Assembly (NCBI RefSeq): GCF_900176645.1
Contig: NZ_FXAN01000072.1
Span: forward strand, 1-64,000
Length of the DNA stretch: 64,000 nt
Direction: 5' to 3'
From: Burkholderia singularis
GTDB lineage: Bacteria; Pseudomonadota; Gammaproteobacteria; Burkholderiales; Burkholderiaceae
This document shows positions 8,118 to 17,638 of the stretch, in pieces (position 1 is the first letter of the stretch; each line of letters starts with the position of its first letter). Made by a program: the position numbers and the translations under genes. The notes beneath the pieces are model-generated. The model ran no database searches. It saw nothing but the letters and a program-made list of their open reading frames with translations, and was not told the origin of the DNA.

Positions 8118-9425
8118 ATGAAACGTCGCAGTCTTTTGAAGTTCGGGTCGATGGCAGGCGCGCTCGCCCTCACGGGTCGCAGCCCGTTCGCGCGCGCGGC
8201 GGACGCGGGCAGAGGCCCGATCAAGGTGGGTATCCTGCATTCGCTGTCAGGCACGATGGCCATCTCCGAGACTTCGCTGAAAGACACCGCACTGATGACG
8301 ATCGCCGACATCAATAAAAACGGCGGCGTGCTCGGGCGGCCGCTCCAGCCGGTCGTCGTCGATCCCGCGTCGAACTGGCCGCTGTTCGCCGAAAAGGCGC
8401 GGCAGTTGCTCACGCAGGACAAAGTCGCGTGCGTGTTCGGCTGCTGGACGTCGGTGTCGCGCAAATCGGTGCTGCCGGTGTTCGAGGAGCTGAACGGCCT
8501 GCTCTACTACCCGGTGCAGTACGAAGGCGAGGAAATGTCGCGCAACGTATTCTATACCGGCGCCGCGCCGAATCAGCAGGCGATTCCCGCCGTCGAATAC
8601 ATGATGAGCGCCGAAGGCGGCGGTGCGAAACGTTTCTTCCTGCTCGGCACCGATTACGTCTACCCGCGCACGACCAACAAGATCCTGCGCGCCTTCCTGA
8701 AATCGAAGGGCGTGAAGGATGCCGATATTCAGGAGGTCTACACACCGTTCGGCCACAGCGATTATCAAACGATCGTCGCGAACATCAAGACCTTCGCGCA
8801 AGGCGGCAAGACCACCGTGATCTCGACGATCAACGGCGATTCGAACGTGCCGTTCTACAAGGAACTCGGCAATCAGGGGATCAAGGCGGCCGAGGTTCCC
8901 GTCGTCGCGTTTTCGGTCGGAGAAGAGGAGCTGCGCGGGATCGATACGAAGCCGCTCGTCGGCCATCTCGCCGCGTGGAATTACTTCATGTCGGTCAAGG
9001 GGCCGGCGAACGCGAAGTTCAAGGACCAGTTCGCCGCGTGGGCGCAATCGCAGAACCTGCCCGGTGGCGCGAAGCGCGTGACCAACGATCCGATGGAGGC
9101 GACCTTCGTCGGCATTCACATGTGGAAGCAGGCGGTCGAGAAAGCCAAGAGCGCCGATGTCGACAAGGTGCGCGCCGCGATGATCGGGCAATCGGTCGCC
9201 GCGCCGTCGGGCTTCACGCTGACGATGGACGGCAACCATCATCTGCACAAGCCGGTGATGATCGGCGAGATTCGCGGCGATGGTCAGTTCAACGTCGTCT
9301 GGAAGACCAAGACGGCGATCCGCGCGCAGCCTTGGAGCCCGTACATCGCCGGCAATCAGGGCAAGCCCGACGTGATCGGCTCGATTCCGGCATTGCTGCG
9401 GCGGCGTGCGGCGGCGCTCGCGTGA
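8118..9425 (+). CDS. urtA: Urea ABC transporter substrate-binding protein UrtA
   Basis: Periplasmic binding protein that captures urea (or short-chain amides) for the UrtBCDE importer. The 435-residue protein begins MKRRSLLKFGSMAGALALTG, a twin-arginine-like signal peptide, followed by the mature start IKVGILHSLSGTMAISE, the hallmark of the UrtA/amide-binding branch of the leucine-binding family. The ATG at 8118 has a purine-rich AAGGGGAA sequence ahead and places the signal peptide correctly. It is the first gene of urtABCDE behind a sigma-54 promoter; urtB follows after about 110 bases. Adjacent urease genes support urea as the substrate. Confidence 0.93.
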   Translation: MKRRSLLKFGSMAGALALTGRSPFARAADAGRGPIKVGILHSLSGTMAISETSLKDTALMTIADINKNGGVLGRPLQPVVVDPASNWPLFAEKARQLLTQDKVACVFGCWTSVSRKSVLPVFEELNGLLYYPVQYEGEEMSRNVFYTGAAPNQQAIPAVEYMMSAEGGGAKRFFLLGTDYVYPRTTNKILRAFLKSKGVKDADIQEVYTPFGHSDYQTIVANIKTFAQGGKTTVISTINGDSNVPFYKELGNQGIKAAEVPVVAFSVGEEELRGIDTKPLVGHLAAWNYFMSVKGPANAKFKDQFAAWAQSQNLPGGAKRVTNDPMEATFVGIHMWKQAVEKAKSADVDKVRAAMIGQSVAAPSGFTLTMDGNHHLHKPVMIGEIRGDGQFNVVWKTKTAIRAQPWSPYIAGNQGKPDVIGSIPALLRRRAAALA

Positions 9426-9537
9426 CGTACTTCGCGGGCGGCGCGTCCGTAGCTACATGCGGACGCTTTGCGCGCGCCGCCGCGCCAGGGCGCACGGCCG
9501 CACGGCGGATTTTCTTTTCATTCATGAGGACAGGCTG

Positions 9538-11184
9538 ATGCTCACGCCCTTAAGCCGCGCGGTGCGCACCTTTGCCGTGCGCACCGCCGCGGCGTTCGCC
9601 GTCTGCGGCGCGCTCGTGCTCGCCGCGCCTTGCGCGGCGTTCGCGCTCGCGAATGCCGACGTCACCGCGCTCGCCAGCGACGACTTCGACGCGAAGCTCG
9701 CCGCGATCGATCATCTCGCCGCCGACGGCAGTCCCGCCGCCGTCGCGCTGCTGCACGCGCTCGCCGACGGCAATGCGCTGACCACCGACGCGGGCCGCCT
9801 GCTGATTCAGGCCGGCGACGGCAGCACCCGCGACTTGCTCACGCAAGCGGGCACGCCCGCAGGCGACGCGCAACCGGTGACGCTCAACAATCTGCTGCGC
9901 ACGAAGATCGCGAATGCGCTGTCGGGTATCGATCTGGCATCGCCAGACGTCGCCACGCGGCGCAACGCGATCGATGCGCTGTTGAAGAATCCCGACGCGT
10001 CGGTCAAGCCGATGATCGACGCGGCGCGCGCGAAAGAGACCGATCCGGCGCTCAAGCGCCGCCTCGACACATTGTGGGCGATCGCCGCGCTGCACGACGC
10101 GGACCCGGCGCGACGCCTCGAAGCGGTACGGCTCGTCGCCGCGCGCAACGATCTCGACATGATCGAGCAATTGCGCCCGCTCGTCGCCAAGCGCGCCGAC
10201 GCAAGCGATGCGGAGCCGGACGCGCAGGTGCGCGCCGCCGCGCAGCAGGGCCTCGACGCACTGTATGCGATCCAGCGCCGCGGCGAAATCGCGGGCACGC
10301 TGTTCGCGGGGCTTTCGCTCGGCAGCGTGCTGCTGCTTGCGGCGCTCGGACTCGCGATCACCTACGGCCTGATCGGCGTGATCAACATGGCGCATGGCGA
10401 ATTTCTGATGATCGGCGCCTATGCAACCTACGTCGTGCAAACGCTCGTGCAACACTATCTGCCGGGTGCGTTCGACTGGTATCCGCTGATTGCGATTCCC
10501 GCGTCGTTCGTCGCGGCTGCCGCGGTGGGCATCGCGCTCGAGCGGCTCGTGCTGCGGCATCTGTATGGCCGCCCGCTCGAAACGCTGCTCGCGACGTTCG
10601 GCGTGAGCCTCATCCTGATCCAAGCGACGCGGACGATCTTCGGCGCGCAAAACGTTCAGGTGACCAATCCGGCATGGATGAGCGGCGGCGTCGCGGTCAT
10701 GCAGAACCTGATCCTGCCTTACAACCGGCTCGCGATTCTCGCGTTCTCGCTCATCGTCGTCGGCATCGCATGGGCCGTGCTGACGAAGACGCGGCTCGGG
10801 CTGTTCATGCGCGCGGTCACGCAAAACCGCCAGATGGCCGCGTGCGTGGGCGTGAAAACCGCGCGTGTCGATTCCCAAGCATTCGCGTTCGGCGCAGGCA
10901 TCGCGGGCCTGGGCGGCTGCGCGCTGTCGCAGATCGGCAATGTTGGCCCGGATCTTGGCCAGAGCTACATCATCGATTCGTTCATGGCGGTCGTGCTCGG
11001 CGGCGTCGGCCAGATCGCGGGCACCGTGCTTGGCGGCTTCGGCCTCGGGCTCGTCGGCAAGGCCATCGAGCCGTTCTGGGGCGCGGTGCTCGCGAAGATC
11101 GCGGTGCTCGCAATGATCGTGCTGTTCATCCAGAAACGCCCGCAGGGCATGTTTGCGCCGAAAGGCCGAAGCGCGGAGGCGTGA
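9538..11184 (+). CDS. urtB: Urea ABC transporter permease UrtB
   Basis: Inner-membrane permease of the urea importer, 548 residues. It begins with a signal-like hydrophobic segment (AAAFAVCGALVLAAPCAAFA), then a roughly 240-residue soluble Ala/Asp-rich helical region (DADPARRLEAVRL and similar, HEAT-like), and then the LivH-like membrane domain starting around residue 250 (LFAGLSLGSVLLLAALGLAITYG). The long periplasmic N-terminal extension is typical of UrtB and separates it from ordinary branched-chain amino acid permeases. The start at 9538 lies after GAGGACAG. urtC begins five bases after the stop. Confidence 0.92.
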   Translation: MLTPLSRAVRTFAVRTAAAFAVCGALVLAAPCAAFALANADVTALASDDFDAKLAAIDHLAADGSPAAVALLHALADGNALTTDAGRLLIQAGDGSTRDLLTQAGTPAGDAQPVTLNNLLRTKIANALSGIDLASPDVATRRNAIDALLKNPDASVKPMIDAARAKETDPALKRRLDTLWAIAALHDADPARRLEAVRLVAARNDLDMIEQLRPLVAKRADASDAEPDAQVRAAAQQGLDALYAIQRRGEIAGTLFAGLSLGSVLLLAALGLAITYGLIGVINMAHGEFLMIGAYATYVVQTLVQHYLPGAFDWYPLIAIPASFVAAAAVGIALERLVLRHLYGRPLETLLATFGVSLILIQATRTIFGAQNVQVTNPAWMSGGVAVMQNLILPYNRLAILAFSLIVVGIAWAVLTKTRLGLFMRAVTQNRQMAACVGVKTARVDSQAFAFGAGIAGLGGCALSQIGNVGPDLGQSYIIDSFMAVVLGGVGQIAGTVLGGFGLGLVGKAIEPFWGAVLAKIAVLAMIVLFIQKRPQGMFAPKGRSAEA

Positions 11185-11188
11185 CGAC

Positions 11189-12409
11189 ATGAATTCGACG
11201 ACTCAATCGTTTTCCACGGCCGCGGCAAGCGCCCCGCGATCGAGTGGGCAAGCCCACGCCGAACCGGCTGCCGGGCCGATCACGCCGCCGAGCGCGCCGC
11301 GCTTCACACTCGATCTGCCGCCGCGCGCCGCGCTGCTGCCGCGACGCGCGTGGCTCGCGCTCGTCGCGCTGTGCGTGGCGGTCGGCATCGGCGTGCCGCT
11401 CGCCGCGCTCGTCGTGCCTGAATCGAGCGCATTTCATCTGTCATCCTACGCAATGACGCTCGGCGGCAAGCTGATGTGCTACGCGATCGCGGCGCTCGCG
11501 CTCGATCTCGTCTGGGGTTACTGCGGCATCCTGAGCCTCGGGCACGGCTTGTTCTTCGCGCTCGGCGGCTACGCGATCGGCATGTACCTGATGCGCGAGA
11601 TCGGCCGCGACGGCAAATACGGCAGCGATCTGCCCGATTTCATGGTGTTTCTCGACTGGCATGCGCTGCCGTGGTACTGGCAAGGCACCGGGCACCTCGC
11701 GTATGCGCTCGCGCTCGTCGTGCTGGTGCCGGCCGCCCTCGCTTGGGTGTTCGGCTTCTTCACGTTCCGCTCGCGCGTCAAGGGCGTGTATCTGTCGATC
11801 ATCACGCAAGCGCTGACATTCGCTGCGATGCTGCTGTTCTATCGCAACGAAACCGGCTTCGGCGGCAACAACGGTTTCACCGATTTCAAACGGATCGCCG
11901 GCTTCGCGATCACGTCGCCCGGAACACGCACCGCGCTGTTCCTGCTCACGTTCGCGGCGCTCGCCGCGTCGTTCATCGCCGCGCGCGCGATCGTCGTGAG
12001 CAAGCTCGGACGCGTCGTCACCGCGATCCGCGACGGCGAGACGCGGCTGATGTTCGTCGGCTACAGCCCGCTTGCGTACAAGCTGTTCGTGTGGACCGTA
12101 TCGGCCGTGCTGTGCGCGATCGCGGGCGCGCTCTACGTGCCGCAGGTCGGCATCATCAATCCAAGCGAGATGTCGCCCAGCAATTCGATCGAGATGGCGA
12201 TCTGGGTGGCCGTCGGCGGGCGCGGCACGCTGATCGGTCCGATCATCGGCGCATTCGCGGTCAACGGCGCGAAGAGCCTGTTTACCGCTTACTTCGCCGA
12301 ATATTGGCTGTTCTTCCTGGGCCTTATTTTCGTGCTCGTGCCGCTCGTGCTGCCGCGCGGGATCATGGGCGCGAGCGCGGCGCTCGCGCGCAAAGGAGCG
12401 AGCCGATGA
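11189..12409 (+). CDS. urtC: Urea ABC transporter permease UrtC
   Basis: Second inner-membrane permease of the urea importer, 406 residues, LivM-like. After a 50-residue polar N-terminal region come about ten hydrophobic helices; signature segments include LGHGLFFALGGYAIGMYLM and the coupling-region sequence GYSPLAYKLFVWTVSA. The start MNSTTQSF at 11189 is preferred over an overlapping upstream start within urtB. The stop overlaps the urtD start by four bases (ATGA), showing tight operon structure. Confidence 0.93.
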   Translation: MNSTTQSFSTAAASAPRSSGQAHAEPAAGPITPPSAPRFTLDLPPRAALLPRRAWLALVALCVAVGIGVPLAALVVPESSAFHLSSYAMTLGGKLMCYAIAALALDLVWGYCGILSLGHGLFFALGGYAIGMYLMREIGRDGKYGSDLPDFMVFLDWHALPWYWQGTGHLAYALALVVLVPAALAWVFGFFTFRSRVKGVYLSIITQALTFAAMLLFYRNETGFGGNNGFTDFKRIAGFAITSPGTRTALFLLTFAALAASFIAARAIVVSKLGRVVTAIRDGETRLMFVGYSPLAYKLFVWTVSAVLCAIAGALYVPQVGIINPSEMSPSNSIEMAIWVAVGGRGTLIGPIIGAFAVNGAKSLFTAYFAEYWLFFLGLIFVLVPLVLPRGIMGASAALARKGASR

Positions 12410-13272
12410 GCCCGCACATGATCCGGCCGCGCCGCGCCAAGCAGGCGGACGACTCCGGCCCGAGCGCCGTCAGCGGCACCGCGGCGCTGTCGCATGTCGT
12501 CGAGCCGGGCGCGATCGATACCTCGCACGGCACGATCCTGTATCTCGAAGACATCGAAGTCAGCTTCGACGGCTTTCGCGCGTTGAAAAAGCTCTCGCTT
12601 GCGATCGACGCGGGCGAGCTGCGCTGCGTGATCGGTCCGAACGGCGCGGGCAAGACGACGATGATGGACGTGATCACCGGCAAGACGCGTCCCGACTCGG
12701 GCTGCGCATTCCTCGGCCAGACACTCGATCTGACCCGGATGAACGAACCGCAGATCGCGCGCGCGGGTATCGGCCGCAAGTTCCAGAAGCCGACCGTCTT
12801 CGAGCAGCATCCGGTATGGGAGAACCTCGAACTCGCAATGCAGGCCGACAAGCGCTGGTTCGCGTCGCTGCGCGCGCGGCTCGAGCGCGCGGCGCAGGCA
12901 CGCATCGAGGAAACGCTCGCGCTGATCCAGCTCGAGGACAGCGCGTACCGGCTCGCGGGCGAGCTGTCGCACGGGCAGAAGCAGCGGCTCGAAATCGGCA
13001 TGCTGCTGATGCAGCGCCCCGCGCTGCTGCTGCTCGACGAACCGGCGGCCGGCATGACCGACCACGAAACGATGATGCTCGCCGAGCTGTTGAACACGCT
13101 GCGCGGCAGTTGCTCGATGATGGTCGTCGAGCACGACATGGAGTTCGTCGCGGCGCTCGCGGGCGATACCGGCCGCGTGACGGTGATGGCCGAAGGCGCG
13201 GTGCTCGCGCAAGGCACGCTCGATCAGGTCAAGCGCGACGAAGCGGTGATCGAGTCTTATCTCGGACGATGA
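12406..13272 (+). CDS. urtD: Urea ABC transporter ATP-binding protein UrtD
   Basis: Cytosolic ATPase of the urea importer, 288 residues, LivG-like. Walker A GPNGAGKTT lies at residues 77-85, the signature motif is LSHGQKQRLEIG, and Walker B is LLLLDEPAAGMTD. There is a ~40-residue polar N-terminal extension before the ATPase core, longer than in many UrtD proteins; an internal ATG (Met5) is also possible as start. The ATGA overlap with urtC supports the chosen start. urtE follows four bases after the stop. Confidence 0.93.
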   Translation: MSPHMIRPRRAKQADDSGPSAVSGTAALSHVVEPGAIDTSHGTILYLEDIEVSFDGFRALKKLSLAIDAGELRCVIGPNGAGKTTMMDVITGKTRPDSGCAFLGQTLDLTRMNEPQIARAGIGRKFQKPTVFEQHPVWENLELAMQADKRWFASLRARLERAAQARIEETLALIQLEDSAYRLAGELSHGQKQRLEIGMLLMQRPALLLLDEPAAGMTDHETMMLAELLNTLRGSCSMMVVEHDMEFVAALAGDTGRVTVMAEGAVLAQGTLDQVKRDEAVIESYLGR

Positions 13273-13276
13273 TGCG

Positions 13277-13969
13277 ATGCTGACGATCGAATCACTGAAT
13301 CAGTACTACGGCGGCAGCCATATCCTGCGCAACGTGAGCCTCACCGCCGACGACGGCAAGCTGACCGTGCTGCTCGGGCGCAACGGCGTCGGCAAAACGA
13401 CGCTGTTGCGCTGTGTGATGGGCGTCGTCGCCGCGAAAAGCGGCGCCATTGCATGGGGCGGCAAACCGCTCGGCCCGCTGCCGCCGTATGCGCGCGTTGC
13501 CGCGGGCTTGGCGTATGTGCCGCAAGGCCGCGACATCTTTGCGCGGCTGACGGTCGAGGAAAATCTGCTCGTCGGCGCGGCAAGCCGCCAAGCGCCGTCC
13601 AAGGTGCCGGACCGAATCTACGATTTGTTTCCGGTCCTGAAGGATATGCGTGCGCGGCGCGGCGGCGATCTGTCCGGCGGTCAGCAGCAGCAGCTTGCGA
13701 TCGGCCGCGCGCTGATGAGCGAGCCGCAACTGCTGATCCTCGACGAGCCGACCGAAGGCATCCAGCCGTCGATCATTCAGGACATCGGCCGCACACTCAG
13801 GCAGCTCGTCGACGAAACGCGGATGACGGTGCTGCTCGTCGAGCAGTACTACGATTTCGCGCGCTCGATTGCCGATCGCTACTGGGTGATGAGCCGCGGC
13901 GAGATCGTCGCGGGCGGCGCGGGCAGCGAGATGGACGCGCATCGCGTGCGGGAGATGATCGCGGTTTGA
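13277..13969 (+). CDS. urtE: Urea ABC transporter ATP-binding protein UrtE
   Basis: Second ATPase of the urea importer, 230 residues, LivF-like. Walker A is GRNGVGKTT (residues 33-41), the signature LSGGQQQQLAIGRAL, and Walker B LLILDEPTEGIQPSI, where EGIQPSI is a UrtE hallmark. It is the last gene of the transporter operon; ureD begins about 160 bases later on the same strand, so read-through into the urease genes is possible. Confidence 0.94.
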   Translation: MLTIESLNQYYGGSHILRNVSLTADDGKLTVLLGRNGVGKTTLLRCVMGVVAAKSGAIAWGGKPLGPLPPYARVAAGLAYVPQGRDIFARLTVEENLLVGAASRQAPSKVPDRIYDLFPVLKDMRARRGGDLSGGQQQQLAIGRALMSEPQLLILDEPTEGIQPSIIQDIGRTLRQLVDETRMTVLLVEQYYDFARSIADRYWVMSRGEIVAGGAGSEMDAHRVREMIAV

Positions 13970-14038
13970 GCCGATTGTTCAAGCGGTTTTCCGGCGTGCG
14001 GCGAAGCAACCGGACCGGGGCACCCCCGCACGGCCGGA

Positions 14039-14085
14039 CAGTGCGGCCGAACGCACTCGCCGATGCGCTCGCGCAGTGCGGCCGA
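14039..14085. repeat. 12-bp direct repeat upstream of ureD
   Basis: CAGTGCGGCCGA occurs at 14039-14050 and again at 14074-14085, 35 bases apart, within the short urtE-ureD intergenic region. The spacing is near three helical turns, so it could be a tandem protein-binding site. No known regulator is recognised. Confidence 0.5.
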
Positions 14086-14127
14086 TATCCTGTAGCATGA
14101 GTGCGCCCGCCTTTTCCGCGCCTGACG

Positions 14128-15000
14128 ATGTCCGCCCACGAACCTCATGCCACGCTCGCCCGCCCCGCCGCCAAGGCGTGGCACGCCCGTCTCGAACTCG
14201 GCTTCGAACTGCATGGCGCGCGCACGGCGCTCGTCCATCGGCGGCATGCGGGTCCGCTGCGCGTTCAGCGCGCGCTCTACCCGGAAGGCGACGCGATCTG
14301 TCATGCGGTAATCGTCCATCCACCCGGCGGCATTGCCGGCGGCGACACGCTCGACATCGACGTTCGGCTCGCGCCCGGCACGCATGCGGTGCTAACCACG
14401 CCCGGTGCGACCAAGTGGTACAAGTCGAACGGCCTCGATGCGCGGCAACGGATCGCAATCGAGGTCGGCGCACACGCAAAGCTCGATTGGCTGCCGCAAA
14501 ACAACCTGTTCTTCGACGCCGCGCACGCGTCGCTCGATTTCGCGCTGACGCTCGGCGCCGGCGCGAGTGCGCTCGGCTGGGATGCGACGCAGCTCGGCCG
14601 TCAGGCGGCGGGGGAAACTTGGGCGGCAGGCCGCATCGCGTCGATCTCGACGCTCATCGGGCCAGCCGGGAAGCCGCAATGGATCGAGCGTGCACACCTC
14701 GATGCGGCCGATCCGCTGCGCACCGCGCCTCAAGGGCTCGACGGCTTCTGTGTCTACGGCACGCTATGGGCGTTAGGCGCGGCTTGCACTGACGCACTCG
14801 CCGAGACGATCGCCCCCACGCTGCCGTTCGACGACACATTGCGCGTGGGCGTCACCTGTGTGGCGCCCGGCACGATGCTGATCCGCGCGCTCGCGCATTC
14901 GATGGAGGCGCTGCAGCGTCTGTTCATCGAACAATGGCTCGCGCTGCGGCCGCTCGTACACGGCGTCGATGCGATGCCGTTGCGGCTTTGGCAAACCTGA
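14128..15000 (+). CDS. ureD: Urease accessory protein UreD (UreH)
   Basis: UreD is the scaffold that binds apo-urease and recruits UreF and UreG for nickel and CO2 delivery. The 290-residue protein carries the family segments [23 protein letters not shown] and [12 protein letters not shown]. The ATG at 14128 is chosen; an in-frame GTG at 14101 would add nine residues. It is the first urease gene, after urtE and separated from ureA by 224 bases that contain a separate sigma-54 promoter. Confidence 0.94.
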   Translation: MSAHEPHATLARPAAKAWHARLELGFELHGARTALVHRRHAGPLRVQRALYPEGDAICHAVIVHPPGGIAGGDTLDIDVRLAPGTHAVLTTPGATKWYKSNGLDARQRIAIEVGAHAKLDWLPQNNLFFDAAHASLDFALTLGAGASALGWDATQLGRQAAGETWAAGRIASISTLIGPAGKPQWIERAHLDAADPLRTAPQGLDGFCVYGTLWALGAACTDALAETIAPTLPFDDTLRVGVTCVAPGTMLIRALAHSMEALQRLFIEQWLALRPLVHGVDAMPLRLWQT

Positions 15001-15050
15001 TGCGCGCCGCACGATTCTGACACACGCCTTTCGGCGAAATACCCCATGAC

Positions 15051-15065
15051 GGTGCGCGGCGCACC
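15051..15065. promoter_or_regulatory. 15-bp palindrome upstream of the ureA promoter
   Basis: GGTGCGC and GCGCACC arms flank a single central base, about 33 bases upstream of the ureA sigma-54 promoter. Its arms are in the reverse order of the NtrC consensus, so NtrC is unlikely. It may be an operator for another regulator or a chance GC palindrome. Confidence 0.3.
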
Positions 15066-15097
15066 GGTTTGCGGCATCGCACCGCCCGAAAATCGCA

Positions 15098-15112
15098 TGG
15101 CACACGCCTTGC
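15098..15112 (+). promoter_or_regulatory. Sigma-54 (RpoN) promoter of ureABCEFG
   Basis: TGGCAC-ACGCC-TTGC is a second perfect sigma-54 -24/-12 match, followed by T as in the extended consensus. Transcription would start near 15123, leaving a leader of about 100 bases before ureA. It gives the structural urease genes their own nitrogen-responsive start independent of ureD. Confidence 0.8.
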
Positions 15113-15224
15113 TGGCTTACCTGCGCGCCTGCTCGTGTGCTTACCCAGTTGCGGTGCTACGATAACCGCGCGGTGAGCGCCAAATTCACCATCCAGATAT
15201 TACGTTTTCCAAAATGTTTCTTTC

Positions 15225-15527
15225 ATGAAACTGACTCCCCGAGAGAAAGACAAGCTGCTGATTTTCACGGCGGCGCTCGTCGCCGAACGTCGCCGCGCGC
15301 GCGGCCTCAAGCTCAACTATCCCGAGACGGTCGCGTTCATCACCGCCGCGCTGATGGAAGCGGCGCGCGACGGCAAGACCGTCGCCGAGGTGATGCACTA
15401 CGGCACCACCCTGCTCACGCGCGACGACGTGATGGAAGGCGTGCCGGAAATGATTCCCGATATCCAGGTCGAGGCGACCTTTCCCGACGGCACGAAGCTC
15501 GTCACCGTCCACCATCCGATTGCGTGA
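15225..15527 (+). CDS. ureA: Urease subunit gamma UreA
   Basis: Smallest structural subunit of the nickel urease that hydrolyses urea to ammonia and carbamate. The 100-residue protein begins [20 protein letters not shown] and ends with a [13 protein letters not shown] segment, both diagnostic of UreA, and the length is exactly that of the family. The ATG at 15225 follows an AT-rich leader. ureB starts seven bases after the stop. Confidence 0.97.
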   Translation: MKLTPREKDKLLIFTAALVAERRRARGLKLNYPETVAFITAALMEAARDGKTVAEVMHYGTTLLTRDDVMEGVPEMIPDIQVEATFPDGTKLVTVHHPIA

Positions 15528-15534
15528 GCCTGCG

Positions 15535-15840
15535 ATGATCCCCGGCGAAATCCTCACCGACGACGGCGAGCACGAACTGAATGCGGGCCGTCAAACGATC
15601 GCGCTGGTCGTGGCGAACACGGGCGACCGTCCCGTGCAGGTCGGCTCGCACTATCACTTCCACGAAGCCAACGACGCGCTGTCGTTCGATCGCGAGGCCG
15701 CGCGCGGCTTCCGGCTGAACATTGCCGCCGGCACCGCGGTGCGCTTCGAGCCGGGCCAGGCGCGCACGGTCGAACTCGTCGCGCTCGCGGGCGCGCGTGC
15801 GGTCTACGGCTTCCAGGGCAAGGTGATGGGGCCGCTCTGA
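15535..15840 (+). CDS. ureB: Urease subunit beta UreB
   Basis: Structural beta subunit of urease, 101 residues. It shows MIPGEIL at the N-terminus, the central [14 protein letters not shown] motif and [10 protein letters not shown], all typical. An in-frame start five codons earlier exists, but homologues begin MIPGE. ureC begins about 74 bases after the stop, within the same transcript. Confidence 0.97.
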   Translation: MIPGEILTDDGEHELNAGRQTIALVVANTGDRPVQVGSHYHFHEANDALSFDREAARGFRLNIAAGTAVRFEPGQARTVELVALAGARAVYGFQGKVMGPL

Positions 15841-15914
15841 ACGCCGTGGCCGCGCCGAATGCGACGCGCGGCCCCTCCTTTCCGGAACATCCAAGCAACG
15901 CAAGGATCCGCAAC

Positions 15915-17621
15915 ATGACATTACGCTTGAGCCGCCGCGCGTATGCGGAAATGTACGGGCCGACCACGGGCGACCGCATCCGCCTCGCGGACACCGATCT
16001 GCTGATCGAAATCGAGCGCGACTACACGGTCTACGGCGACGAAGTGAAGTTCGGCGGCGGCAAGGTGATCCGCGACGGGATGGGCCAATCGCAGCTCGTG
16101 GCGGCCGACGTTGCCGACACCGTGATTACGAACGCGGTGATCGTCGATCACTGGGGCATCGTGAAAGCCGATATCGCGATCAAGCACGGCCGCATCGCCG
16201 CGATCGGCAAGGCCGGCAATCCGGACATCCAGCCCGGCGTGACGATCGCGATCGGCGCGGCCACCGAGATCATCGCGGGCGAAGGATTGATCGTGACCGC
16301 GGGCGGCATCGACACGCACATCCACTTCATCAGCCCGCAGCAAATCGACGAAGCGCTCGCCTCGGGCGTGACGACGCTGATCGGCGGCGGCACGGGTCCG
16401 GCAACGGGCACCAACGCGACCACCTGCACGCCCGGCCCGTGGCATCTCGAACGCATGTTGCAGGCGGCCGACGGCTGGCCGGTCAATCTCGGTTTTCTCG
16501 GCAAGGGCAACGTGAGCCTGCCGCAGCCGCTCATCGAGCAGATCGAAGCCGGCGCAATCGGCCTGAAGCTGCACGAAGACTGGGGCTCGACGCCCGCCGC
16601 AATCGACAACTGCCTCACGGTTGCCGACGACACCGACACGCAAGTCGCGATCCATACCGACACGCTGAACGAAGCCGGCTTCGTCGAGGCAACGCTCGCC
16701 GCGTTCAAGGGCCGCACGATCCATACGTACCACACCGAAGGCGCGGGCGGCGGCCACGCGCCCGATATCCTCAAGGCGTGCGGCGAGCCCAACGTGCTGC
16801 CGTCGTCAACGAATCCGACGCGCCCGTACACGATCAACACGCTCGACGAGCACCTCGACATGCTGATGGTCTGCCATCACCTCGATCCGTCGATCGCCGA
16901 GGATCTCGCATTTGCCGAATCGCGCATCCGCCGCGAGACGATCGCGGCCGAAGATATCCTGCACGATCTCGGCGCGCTGTCGATGCTATCGTCCGATTCG
17001 CAGGCGATGGGCCGCGTGGGCGAAGTGATCGTGCGCACCTGGCAGACCGCTCACAAGATGAAGGTGCAACGCGGCGCGCTGCCCGAGGACAACCCGCGCC
17101 ACGACAACTTCCGTGCGAAGCGCTATGTCGCGAAATACACGATCAACCCGGCGCTCACGCACGGCATCGCGCACGAAGTCGGCTCGATCGAACCCGGCAA
17201 GTGGGCCGATCTGGTGCTCTGGGAGCCCGCGTTCTTTGGCGTGAAGCCCGCGATGATCATCAAGGGCGGCATGATCGCGCTCGCGCAAATGGGCGATCCG
17301 AACGCGTCGATCCCGACGCCGCAGCCCGTCCACTACCGCGACATGTTCGCCACGCGCGGCGGCGCGCTCGCGCGCACGTCGCTCACGTTCGTGTCGCAGC
17401 TGTCGCTCGATGCAGGCATCGCCGAACGCTACGGACTCGCGAAGCGGCTCGTGCCGGTGCGCGGCTGCCGCACGGTAACCAAGCGCGACATGATCCACAA
17501 CGCATGGCAGCCGGCGATCAGCGTCGACCCCGAAACCTACGACGTCGTCGCCGACGGCACGCTGCTGACCTGCGAGCCGGCTCACGTGCTGCCGATGGCG
17601 CAGCGCTATTTCCTGTTTTGA
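15915..17621 (+). CDS. ureC: Urease subunit alpha UreC
   Basis: Catalytic subunit of urease, 568 residues. Nickel ligands are visible: His135 and His137 in THIHF, the lysine to be carbamylated Lys218 in GLKLHEDWG, His247 in IHTDTLNE, His273 in [10 protein letters not shown] and Asp361 in LSSDSQAMG. The mobile-flap His321 lies in MVCHHLD. All active-site residues are present, so the enzyme should be functional once matured. The start [20 protein letters not shown] matches the family; the frame remains open upstream to 15846 without support. ureE follows 17 bases later. Confidence 0.98.
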   Translation: MTLRLSRRAYAEMYGPTTGDRIRLADTDLLIEIERDYTVYGDEVKFGGGKVIRDGMGQSQLVAADVADTVITNAVIVDHWGIVKADIAIKHGRIAAIGKAGNPDIQPGVTIAIGAATEIIAGEGLIVTAGGIDTHIHFISPQQIDEALASGVTTLIGGGTGPATGTNATTCTPGPWHLERMLQAADGWPVNLGFLGKGNVSLPQPLIEQIEAGAIGLKLHEDWGSTPAAIDNCLTVADDTDTQVAIHTDTLNEAGFVEATLAAFKGRTIHTYHTEGAGGGHAPDILKACGEPNVLPSSTNPTRPYTINTLDEHLDMLMVCHHLDPSIAEDLAFAESRIRRETIAAEDILHDLGALSMLSSDSQAMGRVGEVIVRTWQTAHKMKVQRGALPEDNPRHDNFRAKRYVAKYTINPALTHGIAHEVGSIEPGKWADLVLWEPAFFGVKPAMIIKGGMIALAQMGDPNASIPTPQPVHYRDMFATRGGALARTSLTFVSQLSLDAGIAERYGLAKRLVPVRGCRTVTKRDMIHNAWQPAISVDPETYDVVADGTLLTCEPAHVLPMAQRYFLF

Positions 17622-17638
17622 GTCCTGAATAACCGACC

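Noticed and set aside
7760-8464. Upstream extension of the aminotransferase frame by 235 codons
   Set aside because: It overlaps the 5' end of urtA and the sigma-54 promoter; the internal start at 7759 has a good ribosome-binding site and matches family length.
15019-15032. Additional sigma-54-like site TGACACACGCCTTT upstream of ureA
   Set aside because: It resembles the real site at 15098 but lacks the invariant GG and GC dinucleotides, so it is unlikely to be a promoter.
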